From contig DEFA01000022.1 of the NCBI GenBank assembly GCA_002350525.1, forward strand, positions 71,684 to 135,683: a stretch of 64,000 nt of DNA, given 5' to 3'. The stretch comes from Lachnospiraceae bacterium UBA2864 (GTDB lineage Bacteria > Bacillota > Clostridia > Lachnospirales > Lachnospiraceae). The notes beneath the pieces are model-generated. The model saw nothing but the letters and a program-made list of their open reading frames with translations, ran no database searches and had not been told where the DNA came from. Position 1 is the first letter of the stretch. Each line of letters starts with the position of its first letter. Shown here piece by piece: positions 1-9,625 of this stretch. A program made the translations under genes and the position numbers.

Positions 1-1
1 T

Positions 2-331
2 ATGAGATATATGAAAGCAATAACAGAGGATGAGAGGGAGTCCGTTACGGAGGATATGCTTCAAAGGCTGAGAGCGATGGGAGCCGGTAAAGATAACTGG
101 TACAGACTGGTTATAAAAGCCATATCGGATTTCGGAACGGAGATCATAGATATTAATACCGAAGACAGTTCGATCCTTACGGCTGCGGTTATATGCCATA
201 TAGCCGGAAGACTTAAAGAAGGTACGTTTGAACCGGGATATTACAGACCGTTTGAACTGGCGGATAGTGACAGACTTCTGGAGGAAATCCGGGGCGAAGG
301 AATAAAGGTAAATATATACGGAGAAATTTAA
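2..331 (+). CDS. C-terminal part of an unidentified protein (gene runs in from the left edge)
   Basis: About 109 residues are visible, ending in TAA two bases before the next ATG. The first ATG lies at the window edge, so the true start is probably upstream. I do not recognise it firmly. The last 45 residues, with TAAVICHIAGRLKEG, a PFELADSDRLLEE stretch and GIKV, resemble the tail of saccharopine-dehydrogenase-like NAD(P)-binding oxidoreductases; this is a weak resemblance by eye. It sits in one operon with the thiazolinyl imide reductase and the NRPS, so a role in metallophore assembly or tailoring is inferred. It has no PCP or thioesterase motif, so it is unlikely to be the end of an ordinary NRPS module. 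Confidence 0.5.
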   Translation: MRYMKAITEDERESVTEDMLQRLRAMGAGKDNWYRLVIKAISDFGTEIIDINTEDSSILTAAVICHIAGRLKEGTFEPGYYRPFELADSDRLLEEIRGEGIKVNIYGEI

Positions 332-332
332 A

Positions 333-1322
333 ATGAAAAATATAAGAGTATTACTGTGCGGCACGGTATTCGGACGGATATATCTGAGAGGAATAAAGGA
401 TTCACGAACCTGGAAGCTCAGCGGAATCCTGTCGAGAGGAAGCGAAAAATCAGCTAAACTTGCGGAACGTTATAACGTACCTCTCTATACAGATGTGGAT
501 GATGTGCCGGAAGGTGAATATGATGTTGCATTTGTGGTAGTAAGGTCCGGAATAGTCGGAGGTGAAGGACATAAGCTGGCAGGCAGACTGCTTGATAAAC
601 ATATTAATGTTGTTCAGGAGCAGCCAGTACATGCGGAAGAAGCGGCAGAGCTTTTTAAGAGAGCGGCAGAGAATGATGTCTCATATACAGTAAATACGTT
701 TTATCCGTATATGGATGCATCCAAGCAGTTTTTTACCAGATTATCTGAACTTAAGAAAACCGAAGATATCTTAAGTATAGACGGCTGCTGCAGCCTTCCC
801 GTACTGCTTCCTTTTATAGATCAGATAGGCAGAGCGGCAGGCGGACTGAGACCATGGAACATTGATAATGTTTTAACGAACGGCGCATGTGACTTTATTA
901 CCGGAAATATAAGAGGAATTCCTTTTTCGATAAGACTTCAGGGAAGACGTCGGGAAAACATCGATCAGGCATATATACTCAATCAGATTAATGTAATGAC
1001 TGCTTCCGGAAATCTTATCATGACTGATGTGAACGGCCAGGTTATATGGATAAAGAAACCGTATGTGGTTGAAGAATATATTAAAGCGGTTGAAAAGGAT
1101 ATTGCCAAAGATGTTCCCGCTACGGAAATCGTATATGATGCGGGACCAAAACACTTTTCATGTCTGTACAGAGATATATGGCCTAAGGCAGTAGAAAGAT
1201 TTCTCGAGGAAAAAGAAGATAAGATTCTCTCTTCAAAGCCGGACACGGCAGAGATGCAGTACTATCTGTCGGTATGCGGTTTTTGGAAAGAATTATATAA
1301 GAGGCTGGAGGATATTCGATAA
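333..1322 (+). CDS. thiazolinyl imide reductase (Irp3/PchG/YbtU-like)
   Basis: This 329-residue protein of the Gfo/Idh/MocA fold would use NADPH to reduce a carrier-bound thiazoline ring to a thiazolidine during metallophore assembly, as Irp3/YbtU does for yersiniabactin and PchG for pyochelin. Visible features are the N-terminal IRVLLCGTVFGRIYL nucleotide-binding strand-loop, the strand ending DVAFVVVRSGIVGG, and VVQEQPVHAEEAAEL, where ordinary Gfo/Idh enzymes have EKP; the EQPVH form is typical of this subfamily. The length is usual for the family. The start follows GGAGAAATTTAAA. The gene lies 1 base after the preceding gene and its TAA overlaps the ATG of the NRPS (TAATG), so translation is probably coupled. 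Neighbouring NRPS domains fit the reductase function well. Confidence 0.88.
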   Translation: MKNIRVLLCGTVFGRIYLRGIKDSRTWKLSGILSRGSEKSAKLAERYNVPLYTDVDDVPEGEYDVAFVVVRSGIVGGEGHKLAGRLLDKHINVVQEQPVHAEEAAELFKRAAENDVSYTVNTFYPYMDASKQFFTRLSELKKTEDILSIDGCCSLPVLLPFIDQIGRAAGGLRPWNIDNVLTNGACDFITGNIRGIPFSIRLQGRRRENIDQAYILNQINVMTASGNLIMTDVNGQVIWIKKPYVVEEYIKAVEKDIAKDVPATEIVYDAGPKHFSCLYRDIWPKAVERFLEEKEDKILSSKPDTAEMQYYLSVCGFWKELYKRLEDIR

Positions 1323-4300
1323 TGAGAGACTTTTTAGATAAATGTAAAGAAAGAGGAATATTTATATCATTGAAGGATGACAAGAATCTTTCTTACAAGA
1401 CAACAAAGGGAGCAATAGATAAAGGAACAATAGAGTATCTGAGAGAACATAAAGCAGAGCTTATAGAGTATCTGAGAAATGGAGAGTCGGTAAAAGAGGA
1501 CAGATTTCCGCTTACCGATATTCAGAGTGCTTATCTATCGGGAAGAAGCGGTAACTATGAGCTCGGAGGAACCGGATGTTATACCTATCTGATACTAAAA
1601 ACAAAAAAACTGGATGCGGCACGCTTTGAGGAGGCATGGCATAAAACTATAGAAAATCATGATATGCTCCGTGCGATAGTTACGAAGGAGGGGCAGCAGT
1701 ATATAAAAAGCAGCATAGAGCTTCCTATGTTAGAGGTGTATGTAACCGATTCCGATAATCTTGAGGAGTCGGATACCGAGAAGCGTATCCGTGCAGAGCT
1801 TGAAAGTTATGATTTTAAGATAGACAGCTGGCCTATGCACAGGATCATTCTTCACCAGGGAAAGAGTGAAAGTATAGTTCATTTCTGCACCGACATGCTT
1901 ATTGCGGATTATATCAGTATAAATGTAATTCTTGAAGATATCTTCAGCATGTATGAAGACGGCGTGTTCATACATGCGGGACATGGAAAGAGTTTTAAGG
2001 AAACAGTAGAGGAAAAAAAGAGCAAGGGTTATAAAGCTAAGTCCGAAGAATATTGGAAGAATAAGATCGGAAGCCGTGATTTCAGAAAGCCCGTTCTTCC
2101 GGTAAACAACAGTATCGGTAATGAAGGGGTACATTTTACAAGACACAGCATGATGCTCGATGCCGACGAATTCTCAAAGCTCAGAACTGCTGCAAAGAGG
2201 AATAATGTAACGGTGTCAAATACCGTACTTGCGGTATATTCGTCGGTACTTTCAAAATGGTCCGAGAATAAAGAGTTTTGCATCAATGTTACGCTTATGG
2301 ACAGACGTCCCGATGAGATGGATACAGTAGGAGATTATACATCGGTTGATATTCTGTCGGTAAATACAGAGGGGAAAACTTTCGGTGAGCTTACCAAAGA
2401 AATCGGTATAGATATCCTGACAGATATGTCATACATGGATTATACGGGTGTCGATGTACTGAGAGAGATAAGACGAACGGGATCGGATGAAAATGTATTC
2501 CCTGTGGTATTTACAAGTACCGTAGGAGAAAAGGAAGAAAAAAGCGAAGCTCCGTATACGGTCATCGGAGGTATAAGCAGGACTCCGCAGGTATGGATAG
2601 ACTGTCAGATGCTCTCTATAGGAGACGAACTGGATATTCATTGGGATGTCAGAGACGGAGTCTTTGATGAAAAGGTGATAGACGAACTTTTCGAAACATT
2701 TAAGCTTACGGTAAAGGGTGTTGCCCTGGACGATAACTGGAACAGACAGGATATATGTATAACAGACGGAAGTCAGTTTAAGAGAAGAGCCGGATACAAT
2801 ACGACAGATGAATCTCTGAAGAAACATATGCTTTATGAGGGCTTCCTTAACAGTCTTAATTCGGTACCGGAGAAGACTGCGATCATTTACGGAGACAAGA
2901 CATATTCCTACAGAGAACTCGCGGAATATACGGCTGCGGTTCAACAGAAAATACTTGAGGCGGGGATAGGTGAAGGAGACAGAGTCGCTATCATTCAGGA
3001 ACGAGGGATACTTCAGACAGCTTCCGCGCTTGCGGTACTTCTGTCGGGAGCGGCATTTGTTCCGATAGATATAAATCAGCCGTTTAACAGACAGAAGACT
3101 ATCGTTATTCAAAGTGAGTCGGGGCTTGTCCTTACCGCAGAAGAAAATGCGGATATGAAGGATGAATTTAAAGACAGGCTGTGTAATATATCGGAAATTG
3201 AACCTGTGTCAGCAGACAAGCTCTATACGGCGGAGAAGAAGCCGGAGGCTACAGCTTATATAATCTTTACATCCGGTACGACGGGTGTTCCTAAGGGAGT
3301 TATGATAACTCACAGGGCTGCGCAGAATACGCTTCTTGATATCAACAGGAGATTCGGTATAGGAGAGAAGGATGTATTTCTTGCGCTTACCAAGCTGTCT
3401 TTCGATCTCTCCATATATGACATGTTCGGAAGTATGGATGCCGGAGCGTCGGTTGTAATCCCTAAGGAAAGCAATGCGGTCAATCCGTCAGACTGGGTAA
3501 GACTTATCAGAACTTACGGAGTAACCGTATGGAATTCCGTTCCGGCACTTCTTAAGATGCTGTATGCGGAAGTTAAGATTCAGGACAAAAAAGATATCGA
3601 GAGTCTGAAACTTATCCTTCTGTCAGGAGATGTTATAGATCCGACAGTTCCGGAGAGAACTGCTGAATATCTTAAGGATTATAGGCTTATAAGTCTCGGC
3701 GGAGCTACGGAAGGATCCGTATGGTCGATATTCTGGGATATCACAGATATGCGTGATGAGGTGATGCTGCCATATGGCATTCCTCTTACAAATCAGACCA
3801 TGTATGTAATGGACGATCAGCTCTCTGAATGTCCGGATATGGTAAAGGGAGAAATCTGCATAGGCGGATATGGTGTTGCAGAGGGTTATTACGGTGATGA
3901 AGAACTGACAGCTTCAAAATATGTTTATTCCGAAGAAAAAAACGATCGAATATTCAGGACCGGTGACGTAGGCTTCTATACACCTGACGGAATACTTATG
4001 ATCAACGGCAGGAAGGATAACCAGATCAAGATAAACGGAAATCGAGTAGAGACCGGAGAGATAGAAAGTGTTATCAGATCTACCGGTGAAGTGGAGAATG
4101 CGGTTGTTTATTATCATAAGACAGAAACTTCGGGTAAGCTATTTGCCTTTCTTGAACCGGGTTACGAAGAGAAAAGAGATAATACCGGTATTATAAATGA
4201 GCTGGAGAAGGAAGGACTGGCAGAACTTGATCAGATAGACAGAGACGGCTTTACAAGATGGAGGCTGCAGTCGGATATAGCGGCTCTTTCTGATATGCTT

Positions 4301-6817
4301 AACCTCTTCACGGGACTTGGGATTTTTACCGAGAAAGGCAGGGTATATACCAGAACCGAGATACATGAAGCCACAAAAGAAACAGAAGAGTTTCATTCCA
4401 TTATAGACAGATTCCTAAGAGCCATGGAACAGGCGGGAATCATCAGTCAGAATGAATATGGATTTAAAGTTACCGATCGGGTTGATCTGTATTATGACAG
4501 AGAGAAAAACTGGGACGAGTTTATGCAGATCGGTGATGAGATCGATTACGGCCGTGTCCTTATGGAGTATCAGAGAGAGTCCGGCAGAAGGATCAGGGAA
4601 CAGATAAGAGGAGAGATAGCAGGAATATCTTTATTCTTCCCTCAGGGAGATACTGAGGTTGCGGAAGCCGCATACAGAAACAACATTATCAATCTCAGGC
4701 TTAATTACATCGTATCGGATATCATTAACCGATTAAGCGAGAAGAATATATCTATTCTGGAAGTAGGTGCGGGAGTCGGAGGTACGACTACCACCGTACT
4801 TGAAAGAATGAAGAACAGGAACATAAGTTACTGCTTCACGGATGTATCTCAGTTCTTCCTGAATAAAGCGAAGGACAGATATAAGGAGTACGGTAATATA
4901 TCCTACATGCTGATGGATATCAATAAGGATTACGCGGAGCAGGGATTTAAGGATAAAGCTTATGATGTTATTCTCTGTGCAAATGTTCTTCATAATTCTC
5001 ATAACATAGGGGAGAATCTCTCAAAGCTCAGGAAACTGCTTAAGGATGACGGTTATATCATCATCATTGAAGCAACAAGAGAATCATGTCTTCTTACAAC
5101 ATCTCTTGAACTTAAGGGAGGGCTGGAAGGCTTTACGGATCACAGAAGAGGCGGCATAGATGTATTTACCTCCGAAGATAAGTGGATAGAACTTATTAAA
5201 GAAGCAGGATTTACATATCATTTTACTCTTCCCGAAAGACACGATCCGCTTGCGGAATGCGGACAGAGTGTATTCTTATGCGGAAATGAAACGGCAGGAA
5301 GTCATACGGAACGTCACAACATTAATGTTGAGTTTATCGAAAAGACTATGGCTGCAAGACTTCCGAAGTATATGATTCCGGATCAGATAGAAATACTGGA
5401 CAGTATACCGCTTACGGCAAACGGAAAGATAGACAGAAAAGCACTTAACGATATATGTAATGACAGATTAAAGACCGTATCAAAGACCGAGTCGGCCGAG
5501 AAGGTAAGCCTGTTCGGATGCGAGAAGGCGGTTGCTGAAATCTGGGAACAGGTACTTGGAATTAAAGGAGTATCCTCAAAGGATAATTTCTATTATGTCG
5601 GAGGAGACTCACTTCTGATAACTCAGGTCGTATCAAAGTTGAAAGAAAACTACACGGAACTTGAAGGACTTCAGTGGGATGAGCTTATGCAGCTCGTACT
5701 GAACAATCCGACAGTTGAAGGAATGGCCGGTGCACTCAGTAAATATATGAAACCGGATGAAGAATTACCGAAAGAAGAAGTTCATTCCGAAGAGAGTAAG
5801 TACGTGATGACAGAGGATGCCGGACATAAAAATATAATCTCTGACAGATCATCTTCCGACGGAACTTTAAGCGACAGCTGTGTGAGGATATATCGCGACA
5901 TTCCGGAAAAGAGAAGATGTGTTCAGGCTTATATGCATGCGGGAACCGGAAGGCTTGTTGACTATGATCTTCTCATACCGGAGATATTAAAGACAACCGG
6001 AGAAGATGTTTCGTTAATAGGCTTTATGTATGGTAATTCGGATGAATATCTGAATACACCTGCGGAAAAACTTGTTACCGAGCGAGCCGCAAAATACGCG
6101 GATATTCTGATAGGGATGGATGCGGAAGAGTATGAGATCGTAGGTTACTGTGTGGGAGGATTTCTGGCACTTGAAACCGCTCGTATTCTCCTTGAAAGAG
6201 GCCGAAAGGTTCGTAACGTTTTCATGATTTCATCAGAACAGGCAACACATAAGATCATGAACAGGCTTATTACGGAAATGGCTTTTGGAGTTGCCGTAGG
6301 TCTGGATGTGAGCCTTGCCGGATACAGCTTTGACATAGAGAATATGAAAGAGGCGATGGCGAATATACTTAACGGTGAAAACAGGGATATAAGAAATTCG
6401 GAACTTGTGACACTGTCGGATAAATATGAGAATCTCGGTCGAATGTTCCTTAAGCTCATAGACACGGAGCATGAAGAAAGATTGAGAAATCTGTTTGACA
6501 GAGCAGGGGAACCGTTGTTCAACAGGGATGACAGTACTTATGCTATGTTCAGGATACTGTATAACGTATTTGAACATACATTTAAGGGAATGTCCGAATA
6601 TCCTTTTGATGAATATTATCTTGGAAATGTGGTCTATATGGAAGCGCCGACGGATTACTCCTTCTATCCGGTTACAAGGAAACTGAATGATATCGAAGAT
6701 ATATGTATCGGAGGATATGAGAAGATCCGCATTGCCGGAAATCACGCTACATGTCTGGATAAGAATAATTATATGAATGTATATAACGAAATGAAGAAGA
6801 GGAGCATTTGTTTCTGA
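1322..6817 (+). CDS. NRPS, TubC-type docking/Cy/A(MT)/PCP/TE, PchF-like thiazoline synthetase
   Basis: This 1831-residue synthetase has the domain order and size of pyochelin PchF. Residues 1-55 look like a TubC N-terminal docking domain. Residues ~60-480 form a heterocyclisation domain with the DxxxxD motif at D191-D196. An adenylation domain follows, with A3 FTSGTTGVPKG at ~649-659 and LSFDLSIYDMFG, a form common in cysteine-activating domains. A SAM methyltransferase (EVGAGVGG, ~1147-1154) is inserted before the A10 motif (NGKIDRK, ~1367). The carrier domain has GGDSL with Ser1430, and a C-terminal thioesterase has GYCVGG with Cys1610 as putative nucleophile and a GNHATC histidine at ~1808. 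Predicted action: condense and cyclise cysteine, N-methylate the ring after reduction by the upstream reductase, and release the product. The docking domain implies an upstream partner synthetase outside the window. Cysteine specificity is inferred, not computed. Confidence 0.92.
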   Translation: MRDFLDKCKERGIFISLKDDKNLSYKTTKGAIDKGTIEYLREHKAELIEYLRNGESVKEDRFPLTDIQSAYLSGRSGNYELGGTGCYTYLILKTKKLDAARFEEAWHKTIENHDMLRAIVTKEGQQYIKSSIELPMLEVYVTDSDNLEESDTEKRIRAELESYDFKIDSWPMHRIILHQGKSESIVHFCTDMLIADYISINVILEDIFSMYEDGVFIHAGHGKSFKETVEEKKSKGYKAKSEEYWKNKIGSRDFRKPVLPVNNSIGNEGVHFTRHSMMLDADEFSKLRTAAKRNNVTVSNTVLAVYSSVLSKWSENKEFCINVTLMDRRPDEMDTVGDYTSVDILSVNTEGKTFGELTKEIGIDILTDMSYMDYTGVDVLREIRRTGSDENVFPVVFTSTVGEKEEKSEAPYTVIGGISRTPQVWIDCQMLSIGDELDIHWDVRDGVFDEKVIDELFETFKLTVKGVALDDNWNRQDICITDGSQFKRRAGYNTTDESLKKHMLYEGFLNSLNSVPEKTAIIYGDKTYSYRELAEYTAAVQQKILEAGIGEGDRVAIIQERGILQTASALAVLLSGAAFVPIDINQPFNRQKTIVIQSESGLVLTAEENADMKDEFKDRLCNISEIEPVSADKLYTAEKKPEATAYIIFTSGTTGVPKGVMITHRAAQNTLLDINRRFGIGEKDVFLALTKLSFDLSIYDMFGSMDAGASVVIPKESNAVNPSDWVRLIRTYGVTVWNSVPALLKMLYAEVKIQDKKDIESLKLILLSGDVIDPTVPERTAEYLKDYRLISLGGATEGSVWSIFWDITDMRDEVMLPYGIPLTNQTMYVMDDQLSECPDMVKGEICIGGYGVAEGYYGDEELTASKYVYSEEKNDRIFRTGDVGFYTPDGILMINGRKDNQIKINGNRVETGEIESVIRSTGEVENAVVYYHKTETSGKLFAFLEPGYEEKRDNTGIINELEKEGLAELDQIDRDGFTRWRLQSDIAALSDMLNLFTGLGIFTEKGRVYTRTEIHEATKETEEFHSIIDRFLRAMEQAGIISQNEYGFKVTDRVDLYYDREKNWDEFMQIGDEIDYGRVLMEYQRESGRRIREQIRGEIAGISLFFPQGDTEVAEAAYRNNIINLRLNYIVSDIINRLSEKNISILEVGAGVGGTTTTVLERMKNRNISYCFTDVSQFFLNKAKDRYKEYGNISYMLMDINKDYAEQGFKDKAYDVILCANVLHNSHNIGENLSKLRKLLKDDGYIIIIEATRESCLLTTSLELKGGLEGFTDHRRGGIDVFTSEDKWIELIKEAGFTYHFTLPERHDPLAECGQSVFLCGNETAGSHTERHNINVEFIEKTMAARLPKYMIPDQIEILDSIPLTANGKIDRKALNDICNDRLKTVSKTESAEKVSLFGCEKAVAEIWEQVLGIKGVSSKDNFYYVGGDSLLITQVVSKLKENYTELEGLQWDELMQLVLNNPTVEGMAGALSKYMKPDEELPKEEVHSEESKYVMTEDAGHKNIISDRSSSDGTLSDSCVRIYRDIPEKRRCVQAYMHAGTGRLVDYDLLIPEILKTTGEDVSLIGFMYGNSDEYLNTPAEKLVTERAAKYADILIGMDAEEYEIVGYCVGGFLALETARILLERGRKVRNVFMISSEQATHKIMNRLITEMAFGVAVGLDVSLAGYSFDIENMKEAMANILNGENRDIRNSELVTLSDKYENLGRMFLKLIDTEHEERLRNLFDRAGEPLFNRDDSTYAMFRILYNVFEHTFKGMSEYPFDEYYLGNVVYMEAPTDYSFYPVTRKLNDIEDICIGGYEKIRIAGNHATCLDKNNYMNVYNEMKKRSICF

Positions 6818-6872
6818 ACAAAAGCCAATCGAATCGTTTAAATTGATCAAAAACAGAAAGGAACAAAAGTCT

Positions 6873-7463
6873 ATGGATAGCAAATTCACAGCAAAAGATC
6901 TTATAGTAACAGGAGTATTTACAGCGCTTCTGTTTATATGTGCGGGTGTAGGAGGAGGCATATTTGCCATAACTCCGACACTTACATTTTATTATCCGAT
7001 AGGTGCAAGTTTACTTGCGGGACCCGTGTTCATGCTTTATCTTGCGAAGGTTCCGAAGAGAGGTGCACTTATTATATCAGGTATTATTATGTGTGCTGTC
7101 GGGACCCTTACAGGAATGCACTGGGGAATGAACTTCGGATATCTTGTTTGTTGTATAATAGCTTCTTTTGTAGCGGGAGCGGGACATTTTAAGAACAAAG
7201 TACTTAATATTATTGCATATATTATTTACAGTATCGGACCTATGGGAACCTACTTTGTATTCTTCTTTATGAGAGATTCGTGGGTAAAGTTCATGCTTAA
7301 GAAGGGAACAGAGCAGGAATATATAGATAAGATGAATTCGGTTGCGGGACCGGCAGTTATGATAATTATGGTTGTGGGAACAATAGTAGTTGCTACACTC
7401 AGCGGACTTCTCGGACTCAGACTTATGAAGAAACAGTTTGAAAAAGCAGGTATCGCAGAATGA
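6873..7463 (+). CDS. ECF transporter substrate-binding (S) subunit, Trep_Strep/MptD-like family
   Basis: This 196-residue integral membrane protein has about six hydrophobic segments and a short polar start (MDSKFTAKDLI). Sequence style and neighbours fit the Trep_Strep family of putative ECF S components, which captures a small ligand and works with a T subunit and two ATPases. The ATG at 6873 is chosen because GAAAGGAAC lies just upstream; a TTG 30 bases earlier would bury that site. The gene follows the NRPS by 55 bases with no terminator visible between them, and overlaps the T-subunit gene by 4 bases. The context suggests import of the metallophore, its metal complex or a precursor. The ligand is not known from the sequence. 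It matches the second S subunit at 62754 in length, in the TAKD start and in the FEKAGI end. Confidence 0.82.
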   Translation: MDSKFTAKDLIVTGVFTALLFICAGVGGGIFAITPTLTFYYPIGASLLAGPVFMLYLAKVPKRGALIISGIIMCAVGTLTGMHWGMNFGYLVCCIIASFVAGAGHFKNKVLNIIAYIIYSIGPMGTYFVFFFMRDSWVKFMLKKGTEQEYIDKMNSVAGPAVMIIMVVGTIVVATLSGLLGLRLMKKQFEKAGIAE

Positions 7464-8146
7464 TAAGACTTGATCCGAGGACAAAACTTATCCTGATGAT
7501 CATAACGCTGATATTTATCACGTTTGCTGCCTCGGGATGGTATGAGGTCATATGGATAGGCCTCATACTTTTCACGGGCATTTTACTCGGAAGAATATGG
7601 AAAACCGTTCGAAGTGCTCTTATCTTCGGTATGCTGTGGATGTTTGCACTGTATATACTTCCTATGCTTAAAGGAACGCTCCATACATCTCTTCTTGTAT
7701 GGCTGGGACTTATCTTCAAGTGTTATCCGTGCTTTATGTTGGGAGCGGTGGTTATAGGAACTACACATATAAGTGAGTTTATGGCCGCTATGTCCAGAAT
7801 GAAGATTCCGAAGGCAGTGATACTTCCTATGGCTATCATGTTCAGATATTTTCCTGTTATCGGAGAGGATTGGAGATATATAAAAGACGCTATGAAACTC
7901 AGGGGAATATCACCTACGCCGATAGGATTTGCACGTAATCCGTCAATGGTCATAGATGCACTTTATGTGCCAATGCTTATGGCATCTTCCAAGGCGGCCG
8001 ACGAGCTTTCGGTGGCTGCTATAACAAGAGGAATAGAAAATCCGAAGCAGAGAACAAGCAGAATAAGCCTTAAGATAGGAACAGTTGATATTATTTTTAC
8101 GGTTTTGTATATAACAGCTCTTATTATAGGAATATATGTCAACTGA
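7460..8146 (+). CDS. ECF transporter transmembrane (T) subunit, EcfT/CbiQ family
   Basis: This 228-residue membrane protein begins MIRLDPRTKLIL, the hallmark start of EcfT/CbiQ proteins. It has several hydrophobic helices and a C-terminal coupling region with VAAITRGIENP, the Ala-Arg-Gly type signature that contacts the ATPases. Another conserved stretch (MKLRGISPTP) lies near residue 140. It would join the upstream S subunit to the downstream ATPase. The ATG overlaps the S-subunit stop (ATGA), consistent with coupled translation. The usual family length is about 230-270 residues, so this is a compact but complete member. Confidence 0.88.
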   Translation: MIRLDPRTKLILMIITLIFITFAASGWYEVIWIGLILFTGILLGRIWKTVRSALIFGMLWMFALYILPMLKGTLHTSLLVWLGLIFKCYPCFMLGAVVIGTTHISEFMAAMSRMKIPKAVILPMAIMFRYFPVIGEDWRYIKDAMKLRGISPTPIGFARNPSMVIDALYVPMLMASSKAADELSVAAITRGIENPKQRTSRISLKIGTVDIIFTVLYITALIIGIYVN

Positions 8147-8163
8147 GAAAAGAAGGATAGATA

Positions 8164-9594
8164 ATGAAAGCGTCACTTGATAATATTAATTTTTCATATA
8201 AGGGAACACAGTCAGGAGCCTTAAAGAATCTGACGATGGAGGCTCATCAGGGAGAATGCATACTTCTTACGGGACCTTCGGGATGTGGAAAGACTACGAT
8301 AACAAGAATACTGAACGGATTGATACCATCATTTTATAAGGGTGACATGACAGGCAGAGCACTGCTGGATAACATGCCTATAGCAGATATGAAGAGCTAT
8401 GAGATTGCAAAGAGTATGGGAAGTGTATTTCAGAATCCGCGAACACAGTTCTTCAATGTGGATACTGACAGCGAGATTGCATTCGGCCTGGAAAATAACG
8501 GTGAGTCGACGGAAAAGATCAATAAACGTATCAACGAGGTGACCCGGAATCTTAAAATAGAGAAGCTTAGAGGAAGAGATATTTTTAAGCTTTCGGGAGG
8601 CGAGAAGCAGAAGATAGCATTTGCAAGCGTATATGCCATGTCACCGGATATATATCTGCTGGATGAACCTTCATCGAATCTTGATACGGATGGAATCTAT
8701 GAACTGGCAGAGTGTCTTAAAAGAGTAAAGGCGGAGGGAAAGACGATAATAATAGCCGAGCATAGGATATATTATCTCATGGATATCGTTGACCGGGTCA
8801 TATATATGAGAGACGGGGAAATAAGGAATATATACGGCAGAGAAGATTTTCTCAAGCTTACGAAGAAAGAACTTAATTTCATGGGACTCAGGATAAGCAG
8901 GCTCAGTGATGTTGACAGTATAACTGAGGCAGTATCGAGTGATGTAAAATCGGAATCGGATTCCGGGAACATGTTAAAAACGCTCGGGGATTATGGCCTG
9001 AAGATGGAGAACCTCAGTATCATCAGGGGAAAGAAAACTCTTATAAGCAGTCTGTCAATGGAATTTCATCCCGGAGAAATAATTGCGATTACGGGAAGAA
9101 ACGGATTGGGTAAGACTACATTTATCAGGACAATTACGGGACTTCATAAAGAGTATTCGGGAAATATATATTTGAACAATAAACAAGTGAGGTCCAAGGA
9201 GCTTTGCAAAGCATCTTATCTTGTTATGCAGGATGTGAATTATCAGCTATTTGCGGAATCGGTAAGAGAAGAGTGTACGCTGGGACTCAAAGGTATCGAC
9301 AGAAAAAGAGTCGATGAGGTTCTGGATATTCTGGGACTTCTTCCTTTTGCAGACAGACATCCGAATACACTTTCGGGAGGACAGAAGCAGAGACTCGCTC
9401 TTGCCGTAAGCATGATAAGTGACAGAAGGATAATTGCCCTCGATGAACCGACTTCAGGACTGGACTATGACAATATGATAAGAACGGGCAAGATAGTAAA
9501 GAAGCTTGCAGAAGAGGGTAAGATTATTATCATTGTCACACACGATAATGAGTTTATAGCCAACTGCTGTAATCGAGTGGTCAGACTTGGGTGA
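8164..9594 (+). CDS. ECF transporter ATPase, two ABC domains fused (EcfA1-EcfA2 type)
   Basis: This 476-residue protein contains two complete ABC ATPase domains. The first has Walker A GPSGCGKTT at about residues 38-46, signature LSGGEKQKIA and Walker B DIYLLDEPSS. The second has Walker A GRNGLGKTT, signature LSGGQKQRLALA and RRIIALDEPTSGLD. ECF systems normally use two separate ATPases, and a fused version is well known in Firmicutes. It would power the S/T complex encoded directly upstream (17 bases after the T gene). The ATG at 8164 follows GAAAAGAAGGATAGATA. No comparable ATPase gene is visible in the second ECF set at the right edge, so this protein could in principle also serve it; that is speculation because the second set is cut off. 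Confidence 0.9.
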   Translation: MKASLDNINFSYKGTQSGALKNLTMEAHQGECILLTGPSGCGKTTITRILNGLIPSFYKGDMTGRALLDNMPIADMKSYEIAKSMGSVFQNPRTQFFNVDTDSEIAFGLENNGESTEKINKRINEVTRNLKIEKLRGRDIFKLSGGEKQKIAFASVYAMSPDIYLLDEPSSNLDTDGIYELAECLKRVKAEGKTIIIAEHRIYYLMDIVDRVIYMRDGEIRNIYGREDFLKLTKKELNFMGLRISRLSDVDSITEAVSSDVKSESDSGNMLKTLGDYGLKMENLSIIRGKKTLISSLSMEFHPGEIIAITGRNGLGKTTFIRTITGLHKEYSGNIYLNNKQVRSKELCKASYLVMQDVNYQLFAESVREECTLGLKGIDRKRVDEVLDILGLLPFADRHPNTLSGGQKQRLALAVSMISDRRIIALDEPTSGLDYDNMIRTGKIVKKLAEEGKIIIIVTHDNEFIANCCNRVVRLG

Positions 9595-9625
9595 AAATTT
9601 GTATAGATGAGGCGGATAGAGAATA

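Noticed and set aside
6233..6970. Long - strand frame over the NRPS end and ECF start
   Set aside because: It is antisense to two well-supported genes and shows no recognisable domain.
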